Counted from the stretch's first letter, positions 54,351-62,785 are shown. The stretch is DNA of 64,000 nucleotides from Flavobacterium sp. 90 (GCF_004339525.1 NZ_SMGE01000001.1:6138001-6202000), one strand, 5' to 3'. Notes: generated by a model not told the origin, from the letters alone. A program made the numbers and translations.

Positions 54351-54594
54351 AATCTCGCAATCCCGATAGCTATCGGGAGCAGAGGCGCAAAGTTTTATTT
54401 GAATTGCGTTTAATTTCAAAGCAGGTATTTATATGTTAAATGAAAAAGGCTTTAGCCAAAATAAAAATTTAGCTAAAGCCATTATATATTGACTTTATTT
54501 TGACCTCGAGCTAAAGCAGAAGGCTATTCAAAAAAAATATTATCTTAAAAAACTTTGCGCCTCTGCTCCCGATAGCTATCGGGATTGCGAGATT
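54351..54594. repeat. 46-bp perfect inverted repeat enclosing 152 bp
   Basis: The left arm 54351-54396 begins AATCTCGCAATCCCGATAGC and the right arm 54549-54594 is its exact complement. Each arm contains a complete CCCGATAGCTATCGGG palindrome, so each arm can also fold alone. Inside lies a third hairpin, GGCTTTAGC (54448-54456) with GCTAAAGCC (54472-54480). Confidence 0.92.
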
Positions 54595-54650
54595 AAAAAA
54601 TAAAACCCTGCGAAAATCAGTTTAATCAGTATAATCCGTGGCTAATAATA

Positions 54651-55688
54651 TTAAGCAGGAATCTGTTGGCTTAAGCAATGCAATGTTCCGAATCCCCAGA
54701 TAAAATCGATACAACTAATTCCGATTACTTCTCTGTCGGGGAAACATTCTGATAATATATTTAATGCAACTCTATCATTGCTGTCATTAAAAGTTGGAAC
54801 TAAAACGCAATTATTCAAAATTAAGAAGTTCGCATAACTTGCCGGTAATCTTAAATCTTCAAAATCTACACGTTTTGGCATCGGCAACGCAACAATTGTT
54901 GGAGATTTTCCATCTTCAAGTTTTGCATTTTGCAAACGTTTCAAATTATCCTGTAATGGTTTATAATTAGAATCGTTTTTATCTGTTTCTACAATTGTTA
55001 CAATCGTATCTTCGTTTACAAATCGGCATAAATCATCGATATGTCCGTGAGTATCATCACCTTCTATTCCATCTCCAAGCCAGATTACGTTTGTAACTCC
55101 CAGGTATTCTTTAAAAACAGCTTCGTAATCTTCTTTTGTGAAGTTTTTATTTCGGACCTGAATTGAAGGATGCATCAAACATTCTTCAGAAGTTAATAAA
55201 GTTCCTTTTCCGTTTACATCAATTGCTCCACCTTCTACAATAACCGGTTTTCCTTTGTACATTACCTGAGTTAAAGGAACATCGATAAAATCAGCTATTT
55301 TGCCTGGAACAAATTTATCTAATTGATAGTTTTTATATTTTGCCCAACCGTTGAAATTAAAGTTTAAAGCTTCTCTTTTCGAACCATTTTTTACAATAAT
55401 TGGTCCTGAATCACGCATCCAGCTTCTGTTGGTTTTGTGAATAATAAAAGAAACATTAGCAATATTTACTCTTGCTCTTTCAAGCATTTCGGCAACTTTT
55501 TCTTTTAATTTTTCATCGGCTACGACCAAAAAAACAGTTTCAAAAGTGGCTACTTTTTTAATAAATTCTACAAAAGCCCATTGAACTGCTTCGTATTTTC
55601 CTGGCCAGTCGTTACCATTATGCGGAAAACACAATACGATTCCTTGTTGTTTTTCCCATTCTGCTGGAAATCTTCTATTATTTGACAT
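54651..55688 (-). CDS. Agmatine deiminase
   Basis: Hydrolyses agmatine to N-carbamoylputrescine and ammonia. A 345-residue protein of the PAD_porph / guanidino-group modifying family: RRFPAEWEKQQGIVLCFPHNG at the start (key word PAEWEKQ), RSWMRDSGPIIV, WLGDGIEGDDTHGHIDD with the Asp/His pair, and the catalytic cysteine in HCLSQQIPA (C338). Together with the amidohydrolase gene 3.3 kb away it completes the route from agmatine to putrescine. Confidence 0.95.
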   Translation of the reverse strand: MSNNRRFPAEWEKQQGIVLCFPHNGNDWPGKYEAVQWAFVEFIKKVATFETVFLVVADEKLKEKVAEMLERARVNIANVSFIIHKTNRSWMRDSGPIIVKNGSKREALNFNFNGWAKYKNYQLDKFVPGKIADFIDVPLTQVMYKGKPVIVEGGAIDVNGKGTLLTSEECLMHPSIQVRNKNFTKEDYEAVFKEYLGVTNVIWLGDGIEGDDTHGHIDDLCRFVNEDTIVTIVETDKNDSNYKPLQDNLKRLQNAKLEDGKSPTIVALPMPKRVDFEDLRLPASYANFLILNNCVLVPTFNDSNDRVALNILSECFPDREVIGISCIDFIWGFGTLHCLSQQIPA

Positions 55689-55846
55689 AAAGAGGTTCTA
55701 AAATTTAAAAGTGTACAAAGATAATCATTCGGGAGGATTATAAAATAGTACAATGAAATCAAATTGGATTTATGCCAAAATATCTGATAAAAATTAAGTT
55801 AAAGATTAAATAATGAAGGCTTAATATAGGACGGTGTTCTGCGAAT

Positions 55847-55854
55847 TAAATTTG
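55847..55854 (+). promoter_or_regulatory. -7 element TAAATTTG
   Basis: Matches TAnnTTTG, 22 bp before the ATG of the beta-propeller lipoprotein gene. No clear -33 element. Confidence 0.45.
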
Positions 55855-55876
55855 GCAAAACTAAAAAAAACACTAA

Positions 55877-57397
55877 ATGAAAAAACTAAGCATCACATTA
55901 CTAGCAGCTCTATCTATCATGGTAAGCTGTAATAATGATGAAAATTCAAAAAATGAAACAGAAGTTGGAAGCAACGAAAATCCAGCAACTTTTAAAGAAA
56001 TTGGTTCAATAACTATCGGTGGTGAAGGCGCAGCGGAAATCTCTGCATATGACGAAAAAACAAAAAAACTTTTTACAGTAAATAATAGCGGAACGAATCA
56101 AATTGATGTAATTGATTTATCTGATCCTACAAAACCAACTAAAATTGGTAAAATAGATTTAACTCCATATGAAGGTGCTTCAAACAGTGTTTCTGTTTTT
56201 GATGGAAAACTTGCTGTTGCTTTAGAATCAACAGTTAGCAAACAAGGAAACGGAAAAGTTGTTATTTTTAATACCAGCGATTTAAGCTTAATAAAACAAA
56301 TTACTGTTGGCGCATTGCCTGATATGATTACTTTTTCGCCTGACGGAAAATTCATTATGACTGCAAATGAAGGAGAACCAAGCACAGATTATTTGCAAGA
56401 TCCAAACGGAAGTATTTCTATAATTGAAGTTGCAAATGGTTATGCTGTTACGACTTTAAATTTTGAATCTTTTAGCGCTCAGGCAGCAACTTTGCAAAAA
56501 GATGGTTTCAGAATTTCAAAATTTGCAAAAAGTTTTGCTCAGGATATCGAACCTGAATATGTGACTATTTCTGATGATTCCAAAACTGCTTGGGTTACAT
56601 TACAAGAAAATAATGGTGTTGCAAAAGTAGATTTGACTTCTAAAACTATTACGGCAATTTATCCTTTAGGTTTTAAAAATTTCAATACGGCTGAAAATGC
56701 TATTGATGTAAGTGACAAAGACGACAAAATTGCTTTTAATCCATGGAAAGTTAAAGGTATGTTTATGCCAGACGGAATTAGCCATTTTACTGCAAATAAT
56801 ACTCCTTATTTTGTTACTGCAAACGAAGGCGACGCAAGAGAATATGCTGCTTATTCAGATATTAAAAGAATGAAAGACCTGAAGCTTGACGCAACTGTTT
56901 TTCCTGATGCTGCGACTTTAAAATTGGAACCAAATTTAGGAAGACTTAACCTTATTACTGATATGGGAGATTCTGACGGTGACGGAGATCTTGATGAATT
57001 AGTAGCTTTTGGTGCTCGTTCTTTTTCTATCTGGAATGGAAATACTGGTAAAATTGTTTTTGACAGCAAAAATGATGTGGACAAAAAAACTCAGGAATTA
57101 GGAACTTATGATGACAAACGCAGCGATGACAAAGGTTCTGAGCCTGAAGCTGTAGTTGCTGTAAAAATGGGAACTCAAAATATTCTGTTTGTTGGTTTAG
57201 AAAGATCTGATGCTTTTATGACTTATGATGTAACAAATCCTGCTTCTCCTCAATATCTACAAACGGTAAAAACTGGTGATGCTCCAGAAGGAATTCTTTT
57301 TATTCCGGCTTCTAAAAGTCCAACGAAAAGAAGTTTATTAGTAGTTAGCAGTGAAGGCGATGGAACAATCAAAATCTTTCAGCCGGATTTAAAATAA
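55877..57397 (+). CDS. Choice-of-anchor I beta-propeller lipoprotein
   Basis: A 506-residue exported lipoprotein. The signal peptide ends with SIMVSC (lipobox, Cys at about 18) followed by an Asn/Asp/Glu linker. The rest is a repetitive beta-propeller with IDVIDLSDPTKPTKIGKIDL, PDMITFSPDGKFIMTANEGEPS, YFVTANEGDAREY, and near 355-380 a calcium-like loop DSDGDGDLDEL with VAFGARSFSIWNG. These words mark the family formerly called mesenchyme-specific cell surface glycoprotein-like, commonly linked to phosphatases or surface proteins. Function unproven. Confidence 0.9.
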   Translation: MKKLSITLLAALSIMVSCNNDENSKNETEVGSNENPATFKEIGSITIGGEGAAEISAYDEKTKKLFTVNNSGTNQIDVIDLSDPTKPTKIGKIDLTPYEGASNSVSVFDGKLAVALESTVSKQGNGKVVIFNTSDLSLIKQITVGALPDMITFSPDGKFIMTANEGEPSTDYLQDPNGSISIIEVANGYAVTTLNFESFSAQAATLQKDGFRISKFAKSFAQDIEPEYVTISDDSKTAWVTLQENNGVAKVDLTSKTITAIYPLGFKNFNTAENAIDVSDKDDKIAFNPWKVKGMFMPDGISHFTANNTPYFVTANEGDAREYAAYSDIKRMKDLKLDATVFPDAATLKLEPNLGRLNLITDMGDSDGDGDLDELVAFGARSFSIWNGNTGKIVFDSKNDVDKKTQELGTYDDKRSDDKGSEPEAVVAVKMGTQNILFVGLERSDAFMTYDVTNPASPQYLQTVKTGDAPEGILFIPASKSPTKRSLLVVSSEGDGTIKIFQPDLK

Positions 57398-57417
57398 TTT
57401 TCACATTTAGCATATCA

Positions 57418-57451
57418 GAAAAGGATAAAACATTGATTTTATCCTTTTTTT
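57418..57451 (+). terminator. Rho-independent terminator
   Basis: AAAAGGATAAAA, short loop, TTTTATCCTTTTTTTTT, 20 bp after the stop of the propeller lipoprotein gene. Confidence 0.9.
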
Positions 57452-57551
57452 TTGGCTTTTATTGCGCTTATTTTAACTAATTTACACAATTAAAAGCCAA
57501 AAGATGGGAATTATGTAAGAGGTAATACAACGCGAACTAAAATGTGTCGCA

Positions 57552-57559
57552 TAATTTTG
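57552..57559 (+). promoter_or_regulatory. -7 element TAATTTTG of the OmpA gene
   Basis: Matches TAnnTTTG, 40 bp before the ATG at 57600. Confidence 0.45.
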
Positions 57560-57599
57560 TCGTGAGTTTAAAATAAATAACAACTTAAATTTAGATATC

Positions 57600-58865
57600 A
57601 TGAAAAAGAAATTAGCTTCCGTATCCCTCGTATTACTATCCTTTGCAGCAAATGCTCAAAATATGGCCACTACTTCAACTCAACCTTCAATTGACGCTCC
57701 TGCTTACAACAAATGGTCTATAGAACTAAATGGTGGTGTAAACAAACCAGTGCGAGCAATGACTCCGGGTTATTCCAGCGAAACCCTTGGTCTATTTCAC
57801 ACGGATTTAGGAGTGAGATATATGTTTAATCCTAAATTTGGATTGAAACTGGATGTTGGTTATGATCAACTTCAGGAACGAAATGATACTCCTGAGTTCG
57901 ATAGCAAATATTACAGAGCAAGTTTACAAGGGGTTGTAAACCTTGGTAGAGCTTTAAACTTTGAAACATGGACGAACACTTTTGGTTTATTAGCGCATGG
58001 TGGTTTTGGTGTTTCTCAATTGAGCAACGACGATGGTTTTGATGGAAAAGATTACATGGCTCACGGAATCATGGGATTAACAGGACAAGTTAGATTAAGC
58101 AATAGAGTGGCTTTAACCGGAGATTTAACGGGAATTATTAACGGAAGACAAAATCACAACTTTGACGGACACGGAGTTCCTGTTAATAGTTCATTAGAAG
58201 GAGTATTATTAAACGCTTCTGTTGGTTTGACTTTCTACTTAGGGAAAAACGAGAAACATGCTGACTGGTATTCTGAAGATAATGAAAGATTAAATAAATT
58301 AGAAGACAGAGTTACTACAATTGAAACGAATCTAATTGATACTGACAAAGATGGCGTTGCTGATTTGTATGATTTAGAGCCAAATACCATTTCTGGAGTT
58401 GCTGTTAATACAAAAGGACAATCTATTGATACGAATCAAAATGGGGTTCCGGATGAATTAGAAAGTTATTTAGATAAAACTTATTCTAAAAAAGGCAGCG
58501 AAGGTGCAACAAACAATACTGTCGAAGAATTGATTAACGGTGGATATGTAAATGTTTATTTTGACTTTAACTCTTCAAAACCAACAAATGCTTCGTTATC
58601 AGGTGTTGATTTCTTAGTGAAATATTTGAAAAACAATCCTGGTAAATCTGCAGATATCATAGGTTATGCTGACGAAATTGGAAATTCTAGTTACAATACT
58701 GAATTATCAAGAAAAAGAGCTGAAGCTGTGAAAAAAGTAGCTACAAACGCTGGAATCGATGCTTCAAGATTGAATGTAATTGCAAACGGTGAAGACACTT
58801 CTGTGAATAAAAAATCTAAAGAAGCACGTCAAATCGTAAGAAGAGTTACTTTTCAAGTAAAATAA
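57600..58865 (+). CDS. OmpA-family outer-membrane protein
   Basis: A 421-residue protein that links the outer membrane to peptidoglycan. Signal peptide to SFAANAQ (residue 20). An eight-stranded barrel covers about 30-225, a coiled linker follows (LNKLEDRVTTIETN), then calcium-type thrombospondin repeats (DTDKDGVADLYDLEPNT, DTNQNGVPDELE), and the peptidoglycan-binding domain from about 305 (VYFDFNSSKP, GYADEIGNSSYNTELSRKRAEAV, QIVRRVTFQVK). In the domain the usual G-x-T-D reads GYADEIG, a common Bacteroidota variant. Codon use suggests high expression. Confidence 0.95.
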   Translation: MKKKLASVSLVLLSFAANAQNMATTSTQPSIDAPAYNKWSIELNGGVNKPVRAMTPGYSSETLGLFHTDLGVRYMFNPKFGLKLDVGYDQLQERNDTPEFDSKYYRASLQGVVNLGRALNFETWTNTFGLLAHGGFGVSQLSNDDGFDGKDYMAHGIMGLTGQVRLSNRVALTGDLTGIINGRQNHNFDGHGVPVNSSLEGVLLNASVGLTFYLGKNEKHADWYSEDNERLNKLEDRVTTIETNLIDTDKDGVADLYDLEPNTISGVAVNTKGQSIDTNQNGVPDELESYLDKTYSKKGSEGATNNTVEELINGGYVNVYFDFNSSKPTNASLSGVDFLVKYLKNNPGKSADIIGYADEIGNSSYNTELSRKRAEAVKKVATNAGIDASRLNVIANGEDTSVNKKSKEARQIVRRVTFQVK

Positions 58866-58882
58866 TCTTATTATATATTATT

Positions 58883-58921
58883 AAAACTCCGCTTCAGAAT
58901 ATTCTGAAGCGGAGTTTTTTT
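58883..58921 (+). terminator. Rho-independent terminator of the OmpA gene
   Basis: Perfect 18-bp palindrome AAAACTCCGCTTCAGAAT and its complement, then a T run. Confidence 0.95.
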
Positions 58922-58937
58922 GTTTTTAAGAAAAATA

Positions 58938-58972
58938 AAAAAGGACGAAATCTAAATTTCGTCCTTTTTTGT
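58938..58972 (-). terminator. Rho-independent terminator of the amidohydrolase gene
   Basis: AAAAAGGACGAAA, 6-nt loop, TTTCGTCCTTTTT; the A run on the plus strand serves the minus-strand transcript ending at 58991. Confidence 0.9.
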
Positions 58973-58990
58973 ATTTATAAATTGACTGTA

Positions 58991-59878
58991 TTAGTCTATT
59001 GCTCTTTTTGTAATATCTCCAAAAGCATCGATTCTTCTGTCTCTGAAAAATGGCCAGTTTTGACGCACATTTTCTTGTAAGTCTAAATCAACTTCGGCAA
59101 TTAAAATTTCTTCCTGATCGTGAGAAGCCTGAGCTAAGATTTCACCTTGTGGACCCGCAATAAACGAAGCTCCCCAAAACTGAATTCCTTCTGTTCCTTC
59201 AATATATTTTTCTAAACCAATTCTGTTTGCAGCGGCAACAAAAACTCCATTTGCAACAGCGTGACCTTTCATAACATTCATCCACGCGCCATATTGGTTT
59301 TCTCCGTATTGTTCTTTTTCTTTTGGATGCCAACCAATTGCTGTTGGATAAAATAAAACTTCAGCTCCTTTTAAAGCAGTAATACGCGCTGCTTCCGGAT
59401 ACCATTGATCCCAACAAATTAGCGTTCCAATTTTTCCTTTTTTCGTTTCAATTGCCTGAAATCCTAAATCTCCAGGAGTAAAATAGAATTTTTCGTAGAA
59501 ATGTGGATCATCCGGAATATGCATTTTACGGTATAAACCAGCTTCTGTTCCATCAGTATCAATAATATATGCACTATTGTGATAGATACCAGCCATTCTT
59601 TTTTCGAAGAAAGGAACAATAATTACTACACCTAATTCTTTTGCCAAAGCACTAAAAGCAATAAACGAAGTGCTGTAAAGTGGTTCTGCTAATGCAAAAT
59701 TATCTACATCTTCACTTTGACAAAAATAATGACTGCTATATAATTCCGGAAGTAAGATAACTTCAGCGCCTTTATTGGCAGCGTCTTTTACCCAACTAAT
59801 ACATTTTTTTAGATTATTTTCGGCAACGTCATTTAGATTCAACTGAATAACGGCGATTTTATATTTTCTTTTCGGCAT
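58991..59878 (-). CDS. N-carbamoylputrescine amidohydrolase (nitrilase superfamily)
   Basis: Hydrolyses N-carbamoylputrescine to putrescine, CO2 and ammonia. A 295-residue carbon-nitrogen hydrolase starting at the ATG at 59878 (MPKRKYKIAVIQLN). The catalytic triad is E45 (VILLPELYSSHYF), K118 (YRKMHIPDD) and C155 (LICWDQWYPEA). The CWDQWYPEAAR motif and the HSAYIID region match AguB-type enzymes, and agmatine deiminase is encoded 3.3 kb away. No plausible alternative substrate is indicated by the neighbours. Confidence 0.94.
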   Translation of the reverse strand: MPKRKYKIAVIQLNLNDVAENNLKKCISWVKDAANKGAEVILLPELYSSHYFCQSEDVDNFALAEPLYSTSFIAFSALAKELGVVIIVPFFEKRMAGIYHNSAYIIDTDGTEAGLYRKMHIPDDPHFYEKFYFTPGDLGFQAIETKKGKIGTLICWDQWYPEAARITALKGAEVLFYPTAIGWHPKEKEQYGENQYGAWMNVMKGHAVANGVFVAAANRIGLEKYIEGTEGIQFWGASFIAGPQGEILAQASHDQEEILIAEVDLDLQENVRQNWPFFRDRRIDAFGDITKRAID

Positions 59879-59978
59879 GACATAAAATTTAGAGTGCAAA
59901 AATAGTAATTTTTAAAGGAATGGCAAAGAGAGTTTAGTTTACTTACATCCATAAAAAAAAGAGCAATAAAACTCTTTT

Positions 59979-60269
59979 TTATAACTGTCTTATAGAATCT
60001 CGTTTTGAAGAAAATATTTTAATAATAAAAACTACACGTTCCTCTTCTAAATATAATATCTTGAAATCTCTAACAATAATTCTTCGGTATTCTGGTTCAA
60101 TTTCATCTTTTTGATATTGTCCTGTAAAATGAATATCCTTTTTAATTTTTAAAATATCATTTTTAATATTATTCGCACCTTGAACTGATTTTTCTTTATA
60201 ATAATTAAAAATATTTTTTAACTGATTTTTTGCTGAATCTGTCCAAATTATCTTCTTAACTTCACCCAT
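59979..60269 (-). CDS. ParE/RelE-family toxin
   Basis: A 96-residue toxin-like protein starting at the ATG at 60269 (MGEVKKIIWTDSAKNQLKNIF). The ParE/RelE fold is recognisable: SAKNQLKNIFNYYKEKS, ILKIKKDIHFTGQYQKDEIEPEYRRIIV (key words YRRIIVRDFKILY), and the ending FSSKRDSI. The Tyr-Arg core (EYRRIIVRDFKILYLEEERV) is typical. ParE members poison gyrase and RelE members cleave mRNA; sequence does not decide, though the length and RDFKILY favour ParE. The stop of the antitoxin overlaps its start by one base (TAATG). Confidence 0.9.
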   Translation of the reverse strand: MGEVKKIIWTDSAKNQLKNIFNYYKEKSVQGANNIKNDILKIKKDIHFTGQYQKDEIEPEYRRIIVRDFKILYLEEERVVFIIKIFSSKRDSIRQL

Positions 60270-60514
60270 TACCAATTCTCAGATTCTTTTTCTAAATCTT
60301 CCTGCGAAATCACGTTACCATTCTTAATATCTAACTTTGCAGCAGCCAATTCTTCTTTATAAATTGCTCTTGTAATAGGTTTTCCATCAACTGAAAATGC
60401 AACAATTTCTTCTTCCTGATAGCTTTCAATAACCGCTTTAACAACTTTCAAAAGACGTTCATCTGCAACATTTATATATTCTAAAATACTATCTCTTAAT
60501 TCTAAAGCTCCCAT
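60269..60514 (-). CDS. Antitoxin of the ParE/RelE-type pair
   Basis: An 81-residue protein with a helical N-terminal half (ALELRDSILEYINVADERLLKVVKAVIES, key word ADERLLKVVKA) and a C-terminal toxin-binding segment (ISQEDLEKESENW). This is the Bacteroidota antitoxin form found directly upstream of ParE-like toxins. It lacks an obvious ribbon-helix-helix or HTH signature, so how the operon is autoregulated is unclear. Coupled to the toxin by a TAATG overlap. Confidence 0.88.
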   Translation of the reverse strand: MGALELRDSILEYINVADERLLKVVKAVIESYQEEEIVAFSVDGKPITRAIYKEELAAAKLDIKNGNVISQEDLEKESENW

Positions 60515-60606
60515 AACTATGTTCTTTTAATAATTCAAAGATAGTCAATTTCAATCTTATTTGTTATAGCAATCCATAAACCACCTTGATAAAAAAACTA
60601 AAATAA

Positions 60607-60661
60607 AAAAAACCATCTTACATCAATTTAAAAAATTTAAATATCTGCAAGATGGTTTTTA
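60607..60661 (-). terminator. Rho-independent terminator of the small lipoprotein gene
   Basis: AAAAACCATCTTACA ... TGCAAGATGGTTTTT with an AT-rich loop of 25 bases and an A run on the plus strand, 27 bp after the lipoprotein stop. Confidence 0.75.
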
Positions 60662-60687
60662 ACCTAAAAATTTATCGACTAAAAATA

Positions 60688-61101
60688 CTAGTTTATAACT
60701 ACTTTTTGAATTAAGAATTCAGTTGCTGATTTCTGAAATTTAATTTCAAAAGTTCCTTTTGCTGTCGCTTTAAATTTATAAACCGCTTTTTGAGGTTGCG
60801 GAATTTGTAATGTACAAACTTCTGCAGGATATTTAACTTCAACTCCAAATCCTTTTGATGCACCAATTGACACTTCTGTAAATTTACTGAATACACCACA
60901 AGCAGTTTCAGGAGTATAAGTTGCCTCATAGCTTAATTCGTCATTTACTTTTCCTGTTGCTGGTCCTGTAACTGCTGATACAAAAGAAATCTTTGTATTT
61001 GATGTAGGAGGAGTTGGTTTATCATCGTCGCTGCTACATGAAGTTAATGCAATTCCTAAAAATAATACTACTAAAACTGATTTAAGTTTAAAATTTTTCA
61101 T
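60688..61101 (-). CDS. Small lipoprotein of unknown function
   Basis: A 137-residue exported lipoprotein: signal peptide ending in the lipobox IALTSC (Cys about 22), followed by SSDDDKPTPP, the acidic linker that Bacteroidota use for surface display of lipoproteins. The rest is a beta-rich single domain of about 100 residues with two cysteines (TACGVF and AEVCTL) that may form a disulphide. No family recognised. Confidence 0.8.
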   Translation of the reverse strand: MKNFKLKSVLVVLFLGIALTSCSSDDDKPTPPTSNTKISFVSAVTGPATGKVNDELSYEATYTPETACGVFSKFTEVSIGASKGFGVEVKYPAEVCTLQIPQPQKAVYKFKATAKGTFEIKFQKSATEFLIQKVVIN

Positions 61102-61275
61102 ATAAAATTATAATTAATTGTTAATTACTATGAAGATGCAGATGCGTTGCTTTGGTTGCTTTGCTAAAATGTTAAAAAAACAGAAAAAATTTCAAATAAC
61201 TGTAAATCAAAAACTTACTTGATTAAAAAATTTTACGCAACTACAGTTATTTCTTATGAAAATTAAAATTTATCG

Positions 61276-61355
61276 CCTAGCCCCGGTAGAAACGGCATCC
61301 TTTTTTTTCGCTTTTTTGCGAAAAAAAAGATATAGTGGATGACGGGAATGGTGGT
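61276..61355 (+). repeat. Structured intergenic repeat of the CTAGCCC family, copy 2
   Basis: CCTAGCCCCGGTAGAAACGG, ATCC, then a hairpin TTTTTTTTCGC / GCGAAAAAAAA, then GATATAGTGGATGACGGGAA. Same order of parts as copy 1 at 11110 (minus), with the stem sequence replaced but still paired. Confidence 0.65.
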
Positions 61356-61386
61356 CTTTTGGAACTGATTATTTTGCTCCAAAAAA

Positions 61387-61413
61387 AAACACCACTCTTT
61401 CGAATGGTGTTTC
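61387..61413 (-). terminator. Rho-independent terminator of the DUF808 gene
   Basis: AAACACCA, 10-nt loop, TGGTGTTT, preceded by an A run on the plus strand, 20 bp after the stop. Its stem words recur in the clpB terminator at 62712. Confidence 0.82.
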
Positions 61414-61433
61414 TGAATATTTTTATAATGAGT

Positions 61434-62324
61434 TTATTCTGCTGAAACTTTCTTTGGAAGTACTTTTTTGATCAGATTTACGATTAATAAAACCACAAGT
61501 CCTAAAGCAAGTCCAATCACAAATTCTTTTATAATTGAAGGTAATGGTAATTCCGGAACGTAATGATGGAAAAAAGGAATGTAATGCACGAATATTCCGC
61601 CAGCAACCAAAAGCAATGCGATTGTACCAATTACAGTCAAACTTTTTATGACTAATGGAAGCGCTTTAACCAATATGTTTCCGATAAATTTTAATACACT
61701 TTTCTCTTTTTTACTGATTTGAATTAGCTTAAAACCAGCTTCATCCATTCTCACAATAAGAGCAACGATTCCATAAACTCCAATTGTTGCAATTACGGCA
61801 ATTATTGAAACTACTACGATTTGTTGCGCAATTGGTTTGCCTATTACGGTTCCAAGAGCAATAATTACGATTTCTACAGAAAGAATAAAATCAGTTACAA
61901 TTGCTGATTTTACTTTTCCTTTTTCGGCTTCGAGAATTTGTTCTTCGGTAAGGACTTCATCTGTAATTCCTTCTGATTTTTCGTGTTCGTGCGGGAATAC
62001 AAATTCGTAGATTTTTTCTGCTCCTTCATAAGCCAGAAAAAGTCCACCAAGTACTAAGATTACAATGATTGCAACAGGAAAAAATGCACTTAATAAAAAC
62101 GCGATCGGCAAAATGATTACTTTATTAAGAAGTGAACCTTTGCTGATTGCCCATAATACCGGAAGTTCTCTGGACGAGGCAAATCCTGAGGCTTTTTCAG
62201 CATTTACTGCTAAATCATCTCCTAAAATCCCTGCTGTTTTTTTTGCTGCAACTTTACTCATTACTGCAACATCATCCATAATTGCTGCGATATCGTCTAA
62301 TAGTACGAAAAAACCTGATGCCAT
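61434..62324 (-). CDS. DUF808 (YedI-like) inner-membrane protein
   Basis: A 296-residue membrane protein. The family start is clear: GFFVLLDDIAAIMDDVAVMSKVAAKKTAGILGDDLAVNAEKASG (key word DDIAAIMDDVA). It then shows ELPVLWAISKGSLLNKVIILP, LGGLFLAYEGAEKIYEFVF and about seven hydrophobic helices to the C-terminus. The function of DUF808 proteins is not known. The gene is monocistronic. Confidence 0.94.
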   Translation of the reverse strand: MASGFFVLLDDIAAIMDDVAVMSKVAAKKTAGILGDDLAVNAEKASGFASSRELPVLWAISKGSLLNKVIILPIAFLLSAFFPVAIIVILVLGGLFLAYEGAEKIYEFVFPHEHEKSEGITDEVLTEEQILEAEKGKVKSAIVTDFILSVEIVIIALGTVIGKPIAQQIVVVSIIAVIATIGVYGIVALIVRMDEAGFKLIQISKKEKSVLKFIGNILVKALPLVIKSLTVIGTIALLLVAGGIFVHYIPFFHHYVPELPLPSIIKEFVIGLALGLVVLLIVNLIKKVLPKKVSAE

Positions 62325-62447
62325 TATTCCTTTTTTGTTTTTAAAAACTGCGTAATTTACTGGCTTTTAGTCTCCAGTATAATTAGTGAGTTTGATTATT
62401 TATTAGTGCTAATCTAAGACTTTTTTGTCAATTTTTTCAACTAAAAA

Positions 62448-62567
62448 TTAACTGCATTGTCCTAAAAGCACCCAAATAATTATGAAAACTAAAATAGTTC
62501 CAAAACATCCTCCGCCTAATTTCTTAGCGCCGTAACCTGCTATTAATCCTCTAAAAATATTGTTCAT
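62448..62567 (-). CDS. 39-residue hydrophobic micro-protein
   Basis: Found by direct translation: MNNIFRGLIAGYGAKKLGGG, CFGTILVFIIIWVLLGQCS. A short amphipathic start with glycine-rich GAKKLGGG is followed by one membrane helix. It resembles the single-helix micro-proteins found between flavobacterial genes, but I cannot name a family. ATG start, no overlap with another gene, in the same direction as its neighbours. Confidence 0.55.
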   Translation of the reverse strand: MNNIFRGLIAGYGAKKLGGGCFGTILVFIIIWVLLGQCS

Positions 62568-62711
62568 CGTTTTGCAATTAAGGTTATATTTCTTTTGATT
62601 GATCGTTAAATCAGTATTGTAAAGGTCAAGACTTTATTTGAAATTATTTTATATTACTTTTAAAAAAAGTTATATTATTTCCGAATTTTACTTCATCAAT
62701 AAGCATAAAAA

Positions 62712-62743
62712 AAACACCATTCGCCGCAACGAATGGTGTTTCT
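62712..62743 (-). terminator. Rho-independent terminator of clpB
   Basis: AAACACCATTCG, 6-nt loop, CGAATGGTGTTT with an A run on the plus strand, about 45 bp after the clpB stop. Confidence 0.88.
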
Positions 62744-62753
62744 ATTAATTTAT

Positions 62754-62781
62754 AAAGATGTACTTCAGTGCATCTTTACGG
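62754..62781. repeat. Palindrome of the GATGCACTGCTGTGCATC family
   Basis: AAAGATGTACTTCAGTGCATCTTTA between the clpB stop and its terminator. It is a diverged relative of the palindromes at 14457, 27440, 27561 and 27652. Confidence 0.6.
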
Positions 62782-62785
62782 TAAA

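Larger units (their letters stand above)
54179..54650. other. 472-bp spacer with a large nested inverted repeat
   Basis: Contains a terminator (54218-54246), a GCAGATTTTGCAGATTTTGC tandem at about 54311, a 46-bp perfect inverted repeat with arms at 54351-54396 and 54549-54594, and a small hairpin in its centre. No gene seen between the convergent fahA and agmatine deiminase genes. Confidence 0.85.
61102..61433. other. 332-bp spacer with a CTAGCCC-family repeat
   Basis: It holds the structured repeat at 61276-61355 and the terminator at 61387-61412. The remaining 130 bp next to the lipoprotein gene are AT-rich with no clear signal. Confidence 0.7.
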
